A stretch of 64,000 nt of DNA. Origin: Metabacillus kandeliae (GTDB lineage: Bacteria > Bacillota > Bacilli > Bacillales > Bacillaceae). This document shows, one piece after another, positions 44,287 to 51,806 of the stretch. The position numbers and the translations under genes were made by a program. The stretch covers positions 310,001 to 374,000 of the forward strand of contig NZ_JAJOZE010000002.1 in the NCBI RefSeq assembly GCF_021166585.1, in the 5' to 3' direction. The notes below the pieces were generated by a model, which was not told where the DNA came from, made no database searches, and worked only from the letters and a program-made list of their open reading frames with translations. The stretch's first letter is position 1, and every line of letters starts with the position of its first letter.

Positions 44287-44515
44287 TGCATACAACCTCC
44301 TCATTTTGTGGTACACTATCGGTAGGATTTTTATGGAGGAGCTCTTCTGAGTGGGCAATGATGGCGTCATATTCACTCACAAGCTGCTCCTTTTTGATTA
44401 TGTTTTCTTCAATGGTGCGGATCCGAGCCTGATAGTCCTTAATTTTTCCGTAAGCTTCATCAACTTCACGTTGTTCATGGTTACGCTGCTTAACGATGTG
44501 TTCCAGTGCTTTCAC
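44279..44515 (-). CDS. Coiled-coil protein, 78 residues
   Basis: Almost entirely heptad-like helix (EHIVKQRNHEQREVDEAYGKIKDYQARIRTIEENIIKKEQLVSEYDAIIAHSEELL). No enzyme motif. Part of the early operon. Confidence 0.55.
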   Translation of the reverse strand: MKALEHIVKQRNHEQREVDEAYGKIKDYQARIRTIEENIIKKEQLVSEYDAIIAHSEELLHKNPTDSVPQNEEVVCNE

Positions 44516-44908
44516 TCACATCGCCTCCTCAGTCTCAGCGATGCCACGATCAAACAGCATATCTGCAAAGTGTTCCGCATTCCCTTTAATCATGTTGATC
44601 AGGTCCTTCTTAGAACAGTAGTAAAAGCCGTTCTCCACAATCATGATTTCTCCAACTTCAATTTCCCGATGATGACATGCACACTTTTTATCCAACTTGA
44701 TCACCCTTCCTCTGCCTTCTCCGTCATAGTCCACTCTGATGCGTTTGATGTTATGGGCCGCAATAAAATCATGTATAGTGTTGTGAGCATCGTCCATTTC
44801 GTCTGCAGTAAGATCATGCTGCAAGGCTTCTGTGACTTCTTCTGTGTCCGGGATATAGCCGTGGTTATCAAAGGCCTTGTTGCAGTAATCCCATACACGC
44901 TCGATCAT
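44516..44908 (-). CDS. Hypothetical early protein with a Cys/His cluster
   Basis: A 130-residue acidic protein. KKCACHHREIEVGEIMIVENGFYYCSKKDLI looks like a small metal-binding domain. The N-terminal half is helical (VWDYCNKAFDNHGYIPDTEEVTEAL). No family is recognised. Confidence 0.5.
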   Translation of the reverse strand: MIERVWDYCNKAFDNHGYIPDTEEVTEALQHDLTADEMDDAHNTIHDFIAAHNIKRIRVDYDGEGRGRVIKLDKKCACHHREIEVGEIMIVENGFYYCSKKDLINMIKGNAEHFADMLFDRGIAETEEAM

Positions 44909-45150
44909 GCCGTTTCTTCCTTGCTGTAGAATGCTGCTACGCCAAACGTTCCATATTGGTCAATTTCTGCTTTGTACCAGTGCTTACTTCCATCCTGGCT
45001 AACGTGGTGATTAACTTCACAATCCATAGGGACAATGCTCATTAACTCGGCAGCTTCCTTGCTGTTTTTCAGACAATGGAAATGCACATCAATGCTTGCG
45101 CCTTTCTCGATGGCCTGCTTTAGCAGCTCCAGCTTTTGTTCGATGTTCAA
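44905..45150 (-). CDS. Hypothetical early protein, 81 residues
   Basis: A protein with an N-terminal helix (MNIEQKLELLKQAIEKGASIDVHFHCL) and a beta-rich remainder. It overlaps the next gene by 4 nt and follows the excisionase-like gene at once. Confidence 0.5.
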   Translation of the reverse strand: MNIEQKLELLKQAIEKGASIDVHFHCLKNSKEAAELMSIVPMDCEVNHHVSQDGSKHWYKAEIDQYGTFGVAAFYSKEETA

Positions 45151-45348
45151 TTAGATCGCCTCCTTATTGGAATGACTTTCAAGCCAATTGAAGAATGCTT
45201 CCCGATTAACTTTCTTGTGACGGCCGATGCGGATAAGAGGAAACCCTTTCTCCTCCATGATCTCGTAAGCCTTTTTAGGGCCAATCCCCAAGATTTCAGC
45301 AACATGTTTCGCTGTCATGGTGAACGGAAAATTTTCTTTGTACTCCAT
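45151..45348 (-). CDS. Excisionase-like HTH protein
   Basis: A 65-residue protein with the MerR-type HTH_17 domain: FTMTAKHVAEILGIGPKKAYEIMEEKGFPLIRIGRHKKVNREAFFNWLE. Small proteins of this form act as excisionases that steer the integrase, or as early regulators. It is the first gene after the Cro-like gene, and a repressor operator copy (45369-45386) lies right upstream of its ribosome binding site. Confidence 0.75.
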   Translation of the reverse strand: MEYKENFPFTMTAKHVAEILGIGPKKAYEIMEEKGFPLIRIGRHKKVNREAFFNWLESHSNKEAI

Positions 45349-45368
45349 ACTCCCTTTACCTCCTTTTT

Positions 45369-45386
45369 GTTTACCTTATGGTCAAC
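45369..45386. promoter_or_regulatory. Repressor operator copy O3
   Basis: GTTTACC-TTAT-GGTCAAC matches the two operators in the divergent promoter region (45594-45611 and 45632-45649) in a 7-4-7 arrangement. It sits between the Cro-like stop codon and the excisionase-like start. Confidence 0.65.
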
Positions 45387-45577
45387 TAGTTAAGAAAAAA
45401 TATATCCTCTATTTTACATTCGAGGATAGCAGCTATTCTGAGAGCCATTCTAAGACTCGGCTCCGATTTGCTTGTTTCCAGTTTATGAACCCACGATCTG
45501 GAAACACTCAGCTCCCTTGCAAGATCCGCTTGGCTTAACCCTCTTTTTTCCCTGAGGGTCTTTAAATTGTTTCCCAA
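45386..45577 (-). CDS. Cro-like XRE regulator
   Basis: A 63-residue protein, TTG start 6 nt after GGAGGTGAATCG. NLKTLREKRGLSQADLARELSVSRSWVHKLETSKSEPSLRMALRIAAILECKIEDIFF is a complete XRE helix-turn-helix domain with little else, as in Cro. It is divergent from the repressor gene and heads the leftward early operon. Confidence 0.82.
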   Translation of the reverse strand: MGNNLKTLREKRGLSQADLARELSVSRSWVHKLETSKSEPSLRMALRIAAILECKIEDIFFLN

Positions 45578-45593
45578 CGATTCACCTCCTTTA

Positions 45594-45717
45594 GTTTCCC
45601 TTTCGGTCAACCTAATTCTTATTATACTCAGGTTTACCGAAAGGTCAACACTTTTCCTTTAAATTATTTCTTGGTAATTTTTTTGTTGTTGGAAAGCCCA
45701 TATTTACAAAGTATAAT
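45594..45717. promoter_or_regulatory. Divergent lysis/lysogeny control region
   Basis: Leftward promoter: TTGACC (45648-45643), 16-nt spacer, TATAAT (45626-45621). Rightward promoter: TTGGAA (45689-45694), 17-nt spacer, TATAAT (45712-45717). Operators of the form GTTTMCC-N4-GGTCAAC are at 45594-45611 (downstream of the leftward start) and 45632-45649 (over its -35). No copy covers the repressor promoter, so the repressor mainly blocks the leftward operon. Confidence 0.75.
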
Positions 45718-45760
45718 TAGCATTGAGCCGTTTTAGATGAAGGGAGTGTAAGTTGACCAA

Positions 45761-46105
45761 TTGGAGAGCATAGGTAGTAATTTTAAGAAACAGAGACAGA
45801 AAAATAAGTTGACCCAAGAAATAACAGCAGAGAAATTGAATGTTACAAAGTCTTATATATCTAAAGTAGAAAATAATAATAAGAAACCTAATATGGAATT
45901 TTTAGTAAGAGCAGCAGAACTATTTAATTGTGATGTAGCAGATTTTTATAATGAAGATGTAAAAGTTGAATTAGATGAAGAAGGATTTAGATGGGCTATA
46001 TTTGGACAGAAGATGAAACAAAGAGGAATTGACATGGATCAATTAGATGATTTAGTAAAAATAATTCAAACACTCGAAAAAGAAAAAAATAATAGGGATA
46101 AATAA
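45761..46105 (+). CDS. XRE-family prophage repressor (CI-like)
   Basis: A 114-residue protein with an N-terminal XRE domain (SNFKKQRQKNKLTQEITAEKLNVTKSYISKVENNNKKPNMEFLVRAAELFNC) and a short helical C-terminal region without the LexA-type peptidase, so induction by RecA cleavage is not expected. TTG start with distant AGGGAG. It is the only immunity-region regulator transcribed away from the lytic genes. A CI-like role is inferred from position. Confidence 0.75.
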   Translation: MESIGSNFKKQRQKNKLTQEITAEKLNVTKSYISKVENNNKKPNMEFLVRAAELFNCDVADFYNEDVKVELDEEGFRWAIFGQKMKQRGIDMDQLDDLVKIIQTLEKEKNNRDK

Positions 46106-46124
46106 CTATTCTTTAGAAAATTAA

Positions 46125-46192
46125 TTTGTCGAAATTGTCATACAGTTTGTCGAAAGAAAAATAAAACCACTAGAAGGAAAAAGAGTTATAAT
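46125..46192 (+). promoter_or_regulatory. Two Spo0A-box-like sites and a -10 element upstream of the integrase
   Basis: TTTGTCGAAA occurs at 46125-46134 and 46146-46155, 21 bp apart, and matches the B. subtilis 0A box (TGTCGAA core). A TATAAT follows at 46187-46192 without a good -35 at the right distance, as in Spo0A-activated sigma-A promoters such as spoIIG. The product would be the leader, a small peptide frame and the integrase. Confidence 0.5.
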
Positions 46193-46262
46193 GAAAAAAG
46201 AACAACAAATAAGAACAAGTGTTCTTAGTCATTATTAACTACTCTTCTAGGAGGCTTTTACA

Positions 46263-46373
46263 ATTTTACAGATTATTTACACAGAACTTTTACCTGAAGA
46301 TGTAATGATTGAAACTGACCACTCCCTTTATATTGGAACGGGACCCATTCCAGAAGGAGACGATTCCAATTGA
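46263..46373 (+). CDS. Small protein coupled to the integrase, ATT start
   Basis: A frame of 36 codons (LQIIYTELLPEDVMIETDHS, then LYIGTGPIPEGDD) lies exactly 8 nt after AGGAGG but would have to begin at ATT (46263), a rare start codon. Its TGA overlaps the TTG start of the integrase, so it would couple translation. No family is recognised. Confidence 0.4.
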   Translation: MLQIIYTELLPEDVMIETDHSLYIGTGPIPEGDDSN

Positions 46374-47503
46374 AAGGTTACTTTCGTAAAAGAGGGGATA
46401 AGTGGAGTTTCACCGTAGACATTGGGCATGATCCGGTTACCGGAAAACGCAGGCAGAAATCAAGATCAGGGTTTAAGACGAAGAAAGAAGCGCAGGCCGC
46501 ATGTGCTGAACTTATCAGCAGCTTTAATAAAGGGCATATGTTTGAAGCGGATAAGAGCCTGTTTGAAGATTATTTAATGGTTTGGCTTGACCACATTAAA
46601 CACAAAGTCAAATCTGGCACATTAACAAATTATCAGCGAGCCATCAATAAGTGGATTGTTCCGAGTTTTGGAAAGCTGCCTTTATCAGATATTAAAACGT
46701 TCCATGGACAAGACTTGGTAAATCACATGATTGCTGAAGGCCTGAGCCCTCGATACATTGAGTATGTCATGACGGTTGCAAAAACAGCTTTAGAATACGC
46801 TGTTAAAACGGAGCTGATCGTTAAGAATCCATTAAAATATGTATCTATTCCTCGGCCACGCAGGCGCCAGTATATCACCTGGTCATTTGAAGAAGTTGAT
46901 CGCTTCCTCACTTTCGCAAAGCAGGATAACCCGGTCTATTACATTTGTTATCTCATTGCCCTAAGCACTGGTGTTAGGCGCGGCGAGCTGCTTGGTTTGA
47001 AGTGGGCTGATATTAATTTGACGGAAAAGACCATACGGATTTCCAGAACGATGAACTACGAAAAAGGCGGCTTTACCTTCGGAGAGCCAAAAACACAAAA
47101 CTCCGTTCGGACCATTGCTATTGATGATGAACTGGTATTTGAACTGAAGAGGCACAAAAAAGCCCAATCAGCTTTCAAATTAGCGATTGGGCAGGATTAT
47201 AATGATTTGGATTTGGTCTGCTGCCGGGAAGAAGGCTCCCCGATCTATCCGAGAACACTGGCGATTCATTTTGACAGGATGATTAAAAATGCAGGTGTTC
47301 CCAAGATACGGATTCATGACATGCGGCATACTCACCTTACTCTTTTGCTGGAGATCGGTGAGCATCCGAAAGTGGTCAGTGAGCGAGCCGGACATTCCAA
47401 CATCCAAATTACGCTTGATACCTATTCTCATGTTACACCAAACATGCAGCAAGAGACAGCACGAAAATTCAGTGAAGCACGAAAAAATAAGAAAATGGGC
47501 TGA
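46370..47503 (+). CDS. int: Tyrosine-family phage integrase
   Basis: A 377-residue integrase. The N-terminal AP2-like arm-binding domain (YFRKRGDKWSFTVDIGHDPVTGKRRQKSRSGFKTKKEAQ) is followed by the SAM-like core-binding domain (64-155) and the catalytic domain with Arg203 (TGVRRGE), His316-Arg319 (HDMRH), His342 and Tyr352 (TYSH). All catalytic residues are present. It ends about 80 bp from attR, with TGTGG(T/G)C arm-like repeats between. TTG start. Confidence 0.92.
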   Translation: MKGYFRKRGDKWSFTVDIGHDPVTGKRRQKSRSGFKTKKEAQAACAELISSFNKGHMFEADKSLFEDYLMVWLDHIKHKVKSGTLTNYQRAINKWIVPSFGKLPLSDIKTFHGQDLVNHMIAEGLSPRYIEYVMTVAKTALEYAVKTELIVKNPLKYVSIPRPRRRQYITWSFEEVDRFLTFAKQDNPVYYICYLIALSTGVRRGELLGLKWADINLTEKTIRISRTMNYEKGGFTFGEPKTQNSVRTIAIDDELVFELKRHKKAQSAFKLAIGQDYNDLDLVCCREEGSPIYPRTLAIHFDRMIKNAGVPKIRIHDMRHTHLTLLLEIGEHPKVVSERAGHSNIQITLDTYSHVTPNMQQETARKFSEARKNKKMG

Positions 47504-47552
47504 ATGTGGGCAAAATGTGGTCGCCCACATCCTCAACCCTCCCAAAACCCTG

Positions 47553-48932
47553 TTATATCAACGTTAGAAGCGCTACATTCTCAATATGCATAGTATGCGG
47601 AAACATATCCACAGGCTGCACCTCAACCGTCTGATAACCACCTTGCTCCAAAACCTGCAAATCCCTCGCAAGTGTCCCAGGATTACAACTCACATAAACT
47701 ACCCGCTTCGGCTTCATCTCCAAAATCGTCCTCAGCAGTCCTTCATCACAGCCTTTACGCGGCGGGTCAACAACCAGTGTATCTGCCTTAATCCCCTGCT
47801 TATACCAGTTCGGAATCACTTCCTCCGCAGGCCCTACTTCAAACTCCGCATTATCCAATCCATTCAGCGCAGCATTCCGCTTCGCATCTTCAATCGCTTC
47901 CGGAACAATCTCCACTCCGTATACCTTCTTCGCTTTTTGAGCAAGGAACAGTGAAATCGTGCCGATGCCGCAGTAGGCATCAATCACAGTTTCTTCCCCA
48001 GTGAGCTGGGCATATTCCAACGCCTTATCATACAGCACCTTCGTTTGCTCAGGATTCACCTGATAAAATGACCTCGCTGAGATGGCGAATTGGATGTCGC
48101 CGATGCTGTCGTAGATGTATTCTTCGCCCCAGAGGACTTTGGTTTCGTCCCCGAAGATGACGTTGGTCCGTTTGGTGTTGATGTTTTGGACGATGGATTT
48201 GACGGATGGGAATTGGGTTGTGATTTCGCTAATAATCGCTTCTTTGTTGGCGAAGTCCGGTGTTCTTGTGACAAAGACGACCATCATTTCGCCGGATACA
48301 ACGCCGTAGCGGACCATGATGTGGCGGAGCCAGCCTTTGTGGGTTTCTTCGCTGTAGGCTCTGATGCCGTGGCGGCTGCAGATGTCTTTGATCGCCTGGA
48401 CGATGGCGTCGTTTTCGGCTTGCTGGATGAGGCAGCGTTCCATGTTGATGATTTCGTGGGTGCGCTGCTGGTAGAAGCCTGCGATGAGGCCGCCTTCACG
48501 TTCGCCGACAGGGACCTGGGATTTGTTGCGGTAGTTCCATGGGTTGTCCATGCCGAGTGTTGGATGAACGGTGACGTCATCCATGTTCAGCTTGCCGATC
48601 CGGGCGAGAACGTTTTCGACCTGCTTGCGCTTGAAGTCAAGCTGACCTTTGTAGCTTAGGTGCTGCAGCTGGCAGCCGCCGCATTCTTTGTATATGGGAC
48701 AAGGAGCCGCTGTTCGTTCAGGGCTCTTTAGGTATAGGTCTTCTATTTTTCCGAAGGCAAAGCCTTTTTTTACTTTTACGACTTTGACTTTCGCTTTTTC
48801 ATCAGGCAGGGCGTTCGGGACAAAGATCGGAAATCCCTCTACCTTTGCGACGCCTGAGCCTTCATGGGTCAGGTCTTCAAAGGTCACGTCGTAGATGTCA
48901 TTTTTTTGCACGGGTGCTTGACGATTCGTCAT
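47553..48932 (-). CDS. rlmD: 23S rRNA (uracil-5-)-methyltransferase, RlmD/RlmCD type
   Basis: A 459-residue TrmA-family enzyme that makes 5-methyluridine in 23S rRNA with S-adenosylmethionine; the B. subtilis member (YefA) modifies two positions. It has an N-terminal TRAM domain ([30 protein letters not shown]), the iron-sulfur cysteines Cys78/84/87 ([10 protein letters not shown]) with a later cysteine, the SAM site [16 protein letters not shown], and the catalytic [12 protein letters not shown]. The last 12 codons were supplied by the prophage at attR, so the C-terminus ([12 protein letters not shown]) differs from the original host one kept at 9523-9581. The motif is complete and the enzyme is probably active. 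Confidence 0.9.
   Translation of the reverse strand: MTNRQAPVQKNDIYDVTFEDLTHEGSGVAKVEGFPIFVPNALPDEKAKVKVVKVKKGFAFGKIEDLYLKSPERTAAPCPIYKECGGCQLQHLSYKGQLDFKRKQVENVLARIGKLNMDDVTVHPTLGMDNPWNYRNKSQVPVGEREGGLIAGFYQQRTHEIINMERCLIQQAENDAIVQAIKDICSRHGIRAYSEETHKGWLRHIMVRYGVVSGEMMVVFVTRTPDFANKEAIISEITTQFPSVKSIVQNINTKRTNVIFGDETKVLWGEEYIYDSIGDIQFAISARSFYQVNPEQTKVLYDKALEYAQLTGEETVIDAYCGIGTISLFLAQKAKKVYGVEIVPEAIEDAKRNAALNGLDNAEFEVGPAEEVIPNWYKQGIKADTLVVDPPRKGCDEGLLRTILEMKPKRVVYVSCNPGTLARDLQVLEQGGYQTVEVQPVDMFPHTMHIENVALLTLI
47580..47596. other. attR, right prophage attachment site
   Basis: CTCAATATGCATAGTAT, one mismatch to attL. It lies inside the end of rlmD, so the reading frame stays open across the junction. 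Confidence 0.65.
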
Positions 48933-48977
48933 TGCTTCGCTTCCTTTACATAATTTGCTTCACCCATTTTACCACAA

Positions 48978-49472
48978 TCAGTCGGGTTTTATTAAATAGA
49001 AGAAACCTGTTTTGTGCATGAGCTGGATCTTCTTGCTGCCTTTACTATATTCACTCATCAAACCCAGTTGGTCTGTCTTTTTCCAGCCGTTTGCTTCGAT
49101 TTGCTTCTGAAATTCTCTCGAAATTCCATCTTCTTCAACTAGCCCCGGAAGGCTGTACTGAATGAGGTTCTTTTTCACCTTAATAGCTTTGGCATTTGGC
49201 GGGATAGGGAAATCCGGCACCAGCTTCGAATACACATAGGCATTATGCTGAACAGCATTGCCGCCATTGCTTTGGATATTTAAGTTTCCATGCAAAAATA
49301 AGAAAAGGAGGCAGGCGCAAACTAACACTCCAGCCGCTTCGAGGATTCTGTTACTAGGAAATTTCTTTCGGGGCCGCAGGACTGATTGGATGCTTTTGTT
49401 CCGGTCAAAAGAGACCTTCTGAAAAACGGTGTCATCCATGTTTCTCTTTAAATTTTTCAACTCATCCATCAC
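48978..49472 (-). CDS. Membrane anti-sigma factor candidate
   Basis: A 164-residue protein with a cytoplasmic N-terminal region (about 1-40), one transmembrane helix (ILEAAGVLVCACLLFLFLHG) and an extracytoplasmic domain. It overlaps the ECF sigma gene by 4 nt. No zinc-binding anti-sigma motif (HxxxCxxC) is seen, so the inhibition mode would differ from the RsiW class. The role is inferred from position and topology. Confidence 0.6.
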   Translation of the reverse strand: MMDELKNLKRNMDDTVFQKVSFDRNKSIQSVLRPRKKFPSNRILEAAGVLVCACLLFLFLHGNLNIQSNGGNAVQHNAYVYSKLVPDFPIPPNAKAIKVKKNLIQYSLPGLVEEDGISREFQKQIEANGWKKTDQLGLMSEYSKGSKKIQLMHKTGFFYLIKPD

Positions 49473-49987
49473 TCCGGACTCCTTTCCATCATGCTTTTCA
49501 GCAGCATTTTCCCTCTGCGCAGCCTTGTTTTTACTGTGCTTATGTTCATTCCAAGGAGCAGCTTGATTTCTTCCATTTTCAGCTCTTCATAATAATGAAG
49601 CATAATCACTTCCCGGTATTTCAGCGGCAGGCGCAATACCAGTTCCGACAAGTCCTTCTTCCGCTGCCGATCCAAAAAGGACTGTTCAGCAGATGCCGTC
49701 CTTTTCCCTGCCTTCTCTTTAATCTGATGAAAGGTGAACCACCTGCTTTTCAGCTCATCCTTGCATCGGTTGATGGCGATTTTGTAGAGCCATGTTTTAT
49801 AGCCAGCCTCTCCCCGGTATTGGTCCAGATTCCTGTAGCACCTGATGAAAACCTCCTGTGTCACATCCTCTGCCAGCCCCCAGTCCTTTACGTATGTAAA
49901 AGCAAGCTTCTTCACTGAAACCCAATATTGGTCAATAAGCCCGGTGATCAAATCCTCGTTCGACTGATGTACTTGTTGAATCTCCAC
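49469..49987 (-). CDS. ECF-type RNA polymerase sigma factor
   Basis: A 172-residue protein with sigma region 2 (LITGLIDQYWVSVKKLAFTYVKDWGLAEDVTQEVFIRCYRNLDQYRGEAGYKTWLYKIAINRCKDELK) and region 4 (LPLKYREVIMLHYYEELKMEEIKLLLGMNISTVKTRLRRGKMLLK). The GTG at 49987 gives a standard ECF length; the open frame extends to 50080 and includes the 36-bp repeat, but that part looks like leader. It works with the downstream anti-sigma in an envelope-stress-type circuit. Target genes are unknown. Confidence 0.85.
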   Translation of the reverse strand: MEIQQVHQSNEDLITGLIDQYWVSVKKLAFTYVKDWGLAEDVTQEVFIRCYRNLDQYRGEAGYKTWLYKIAINRCKDELKSRWFTFHQIKEKAGKRTASAEQSFLDRQRKKDLSELVLRLPLKYREVIMLHYYEELKMEEIKLLLGMNISTVKTRLRRGKMLLKSMMERSPE

Positions 49988-50038
49988 CTTTTCACCGCCT
50001 GAATATTTCTTACCGTATAGACTGCCAATCAGGAGATA

Positions 50039-50074
50039 AGGTTTCATTTTTTTCCAAATAAAAAGATGAAAAAG
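50039..50074. repeat. 36-bp direct repeat, left copy
   Basis: Identical over 36 nt to 51748-51783. The next 50 nt are still recognisably similar in the two places. The pair encloses the PIN-like nuclease gene. Confidence 0.85.
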
Positions 50075-50305
50075 TTGCAAACGGAAGAATTTTAGTTTGC
50101 ATTTTATTAGATTAAATAGGGTAAAAAAATTGAATTTTAAACTCCCCTACGAAATAAAAAGCATTTGGACAATTCGATTAGAAAAAAACTCCAACCAAAA
50201 TAGGCTAGAGTTTTGTTTGCTTGATAAGTTAAGGAGCACTTGCTGTATGCTCCCTTTGTTTTTTACATATTTCTTAAAACCAAAGTACCTCATCCTAAAC
50301 TGTCA

Positions 50306-51679
50306 TTAAAAAGGTAAGTCATCCATGGCTTCCTGAAAGGCTATTTGTTTTAATGTATTCTCTATTTCCTTAATATACTCTAACAAAATTAATCCTTTAT
50401 CAGCATTGTTTTTAGGAATGGAGTCCAATTGAGATAAGTAAGATTGTACTTTTTCATTATCTTTTATAGCCAATTCCCTTAATAAATTTCTTAATCTATT
50501 TTCTAGCTGATTAATAGATACTTTAACAGCCCAATCTATTGCATGATTATATTTAGTATTAGCTAAGCCAGGATGAGTGTCTATTGAAAAAGCAATATCT
50601 AACCTTTTTCTAAAAGTTTCTTTTTCCTCCTCAGACATAAATTCCATAAGCTTACCTATATCAAGTTTCTTTAGTTTTACTTTATCTATATCTCTATGAA
50701 TCGCCTCGGCATATTCTTTTTCTAAATCAGAGCTTTCTTTTTCCTCTGACCTCCTGATATGTTCCACATCTTTAGTTACATTTTCAACTTGCTCATCTGT
50801 AATAAAATCAGCTTCTAGATAATCTTTAGCATATCTTACAAAGTTCTCAGTTCTATACATATAGAATTTCTGACTTGTCTTATTAATAAATTCTTGAATT
50901 AACTGTGGATGTGGTCTTTTAACTTTACTACCATCTTTCTCCCACCAATCCTCCTTCTTTTCTTCTGTGATAAAGATAATTGGTGTAAGTTTGTCCTCAA
51001 GTTTAGCTTTATCTAACATTTGGTGCCAAACAATTAAATCTCCATATAATTGCTGATATCTAAAGTCACCATATGTCCTGAAACTTTCTTTTTTCTTATC
51101 TACTATGTCCTTAAATCCTGGGGGTACACTAAGCTTATATCTGTTTTTACCATCTTTCTCAATTACATCAATTCTCTCCTGAGAATATGGCTCACCTACT
51201 ACTCCATTCAACAGGATCAATAGCTCATCTTGAATACTATTAGAGTCAGATAGTTCAGCTAATTCTTTATCTAACTTTTCTTGAAGCTGAGCATTTGATT
51301 GTTCCATATTTTCAATAAAAAACTGAAACTTATCAGTTACTATGTATGGATGCTCACTCTGTACAGACCTCAAAGTTTTTTCTGCACTATCTTTTAACTT
51401 TTTTAATTCTGAGCCCAATAAGTTGTATCCCTCATGCTGTTTAAACATATTAGTTTCATAATTAAAGAAATATTCCAAAGCAACCTGATGAGGTATCCAA
51501 AGTCTCCCTGCATTTTTTAAAAATTTCAAAATATCCATTAAACTCTTTGTTGACTCTTTTGAAGTGTATTTATAAAAATTTAACAATACATTTGTATCCA
51601 CAACAAATAAAGCACTTGCCCATAATTCTTTATATTCTTCCTTAGAATAGCCTATAAATCCTTTAAATTGGTGTAACAA
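50306..51679 (-). CDS. PIN-like (DUF4935 / PIN_8) nuclease, possible defence protein
   Basis: A 457-residue protein with a PIN-like nuclease domain in the first 270 residues: LFVVDTNVLLNFYKY (first acidic residue), IPHQVALEYFFNYE, YGDLIVWHQMLDKA and IIFITEEKKEDWW. The C-terminal half is strongly charged helix with possible coiled coil. Large PIN_8 proteins occur scattered in bacterial genomes and in defence islands. TTG start 6 nt after AGGAGGGG. The gene is AT-rich, alone between two 36-bp repeats, and has a terminator in its leader. RNA cleavage on phage infection is an inference. Confidence 0.75.
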   Translation of the reverse strand: MLHQFKGFIGYSKEEYKELWASALFVVDTNVLLNFYKYTSKESTKSLMDILKFLKNAGRLWIPHQVALEYFFNYETNMFKQHEGYNLLGSELKKLKDSAEKTLRSVQSEHPYIVTDKFQFFIENMEQSNAQLQEKLDKELAELSDSNSIQDELLILLNGVVGEPYSQERIDVIEKDGKNRYKLSVPPGFKDIVDKKKESFRTYGDFRYQQLYGDLIVWHQMLDKAKLEDKLTPIIFITEEKKEDWWEKDGSKVKRPHPQLIQEFINKTSQKFYMYRTENFVRYAKDYLEADFITDEQVENVTKDVEHIRRSEEKESSDLEKEYAEAIHRDIDKVKLKKLDIGKLMEFMSEEEKETFRKRLDIAFSIDTHPGLANTKYNHAIDWAVKVSINQLENRLRNLLRELAIKDNEKVQSYLSQLDSIPKNNADKGLILLEYIKEIENTLKQIAFQEAMDDLPF

Positions 51680-51705
51680 GTATAACCCCTCCTATCTAAA
51701 AAAAA

Positions 51706-51722
51706 GAGGCAATATCAGCCTC
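51706..51722 (-). terminator. Terminator in the leader of the PIN-like gene
   Basis: GAGGC-TGATATT-GCCTC followed by eight T on the minus strand lies about 27 nt before the PIN-like start codon and only about 10 nt after the predicted transcription start. It either ends upstream transcripts or works as an attenuator. Confidence 0.65.
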
Positions 51723-51738
51723 TCTTGCACTACCATTA

Positions 51739-51766
51739 ATTATAACCAGGTTTCATTTTTTTCCAA
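51739..51766 (-). promoter_or_regulatory. Promoter of the PIN-like gene
   Basis: TTGGAA (51766-51761), 16-nt spacer and TATAAT (51744-51739). The -35 element lies inside the right 36-bp repeat. Confidence 0.5.
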
Positions 51767-51783
51767 ATAAAAAGATGAAAAAG
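51748..51783. repeat. 36-bp direct repeat, right copy
   Basis: Identical to 50039-50074; see that entry. It lies between the PIN-like gene and the PIN remnant. Confidence 0.85.
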
Positions 51784-51806
51784 CTGGCACAACAGATTTT
51801 TTATCT

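Larger units (their letters stand above)
9565..47596. mobile_element. Prophage, temperate short-tailed (podovirus) type
   Basis: The element is bounded by att repeats and inserted at the 3' end of rlmD, with a tyrosine integrase beside attR. It carries a full lysogeny, replication, packaging, capsid, short-tail and lysis gene set, mostly on the minus strand. There are no genes for tape measure, major tail tube, tail terminator or sheath. An adaptor, nozzle, tailspike and candidate ejection proteins are present instead. All essential classes seem intact except the nozzle gene, which looks split. Confidence 0.88.

Noticed and set aside
45761-46105. LexA/CI-type self-cleaving repressor
   Set aside because: No Ala-Gly cleavage site or Ser-Lys peptidase domain; the protein is only 114 residues.
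47504-47600. tRNA gene as integration target
   Set aside because: No cloverleaf is present; the att core lies in the 3' end of rlmD.
48090-48659. Plus-strand open frame of 189 codons opposite rlmD
   Set aside because: Composition rich in Asp, Val and Phe is the mirror of rlmD codons; no ribosome binding site and no domain.
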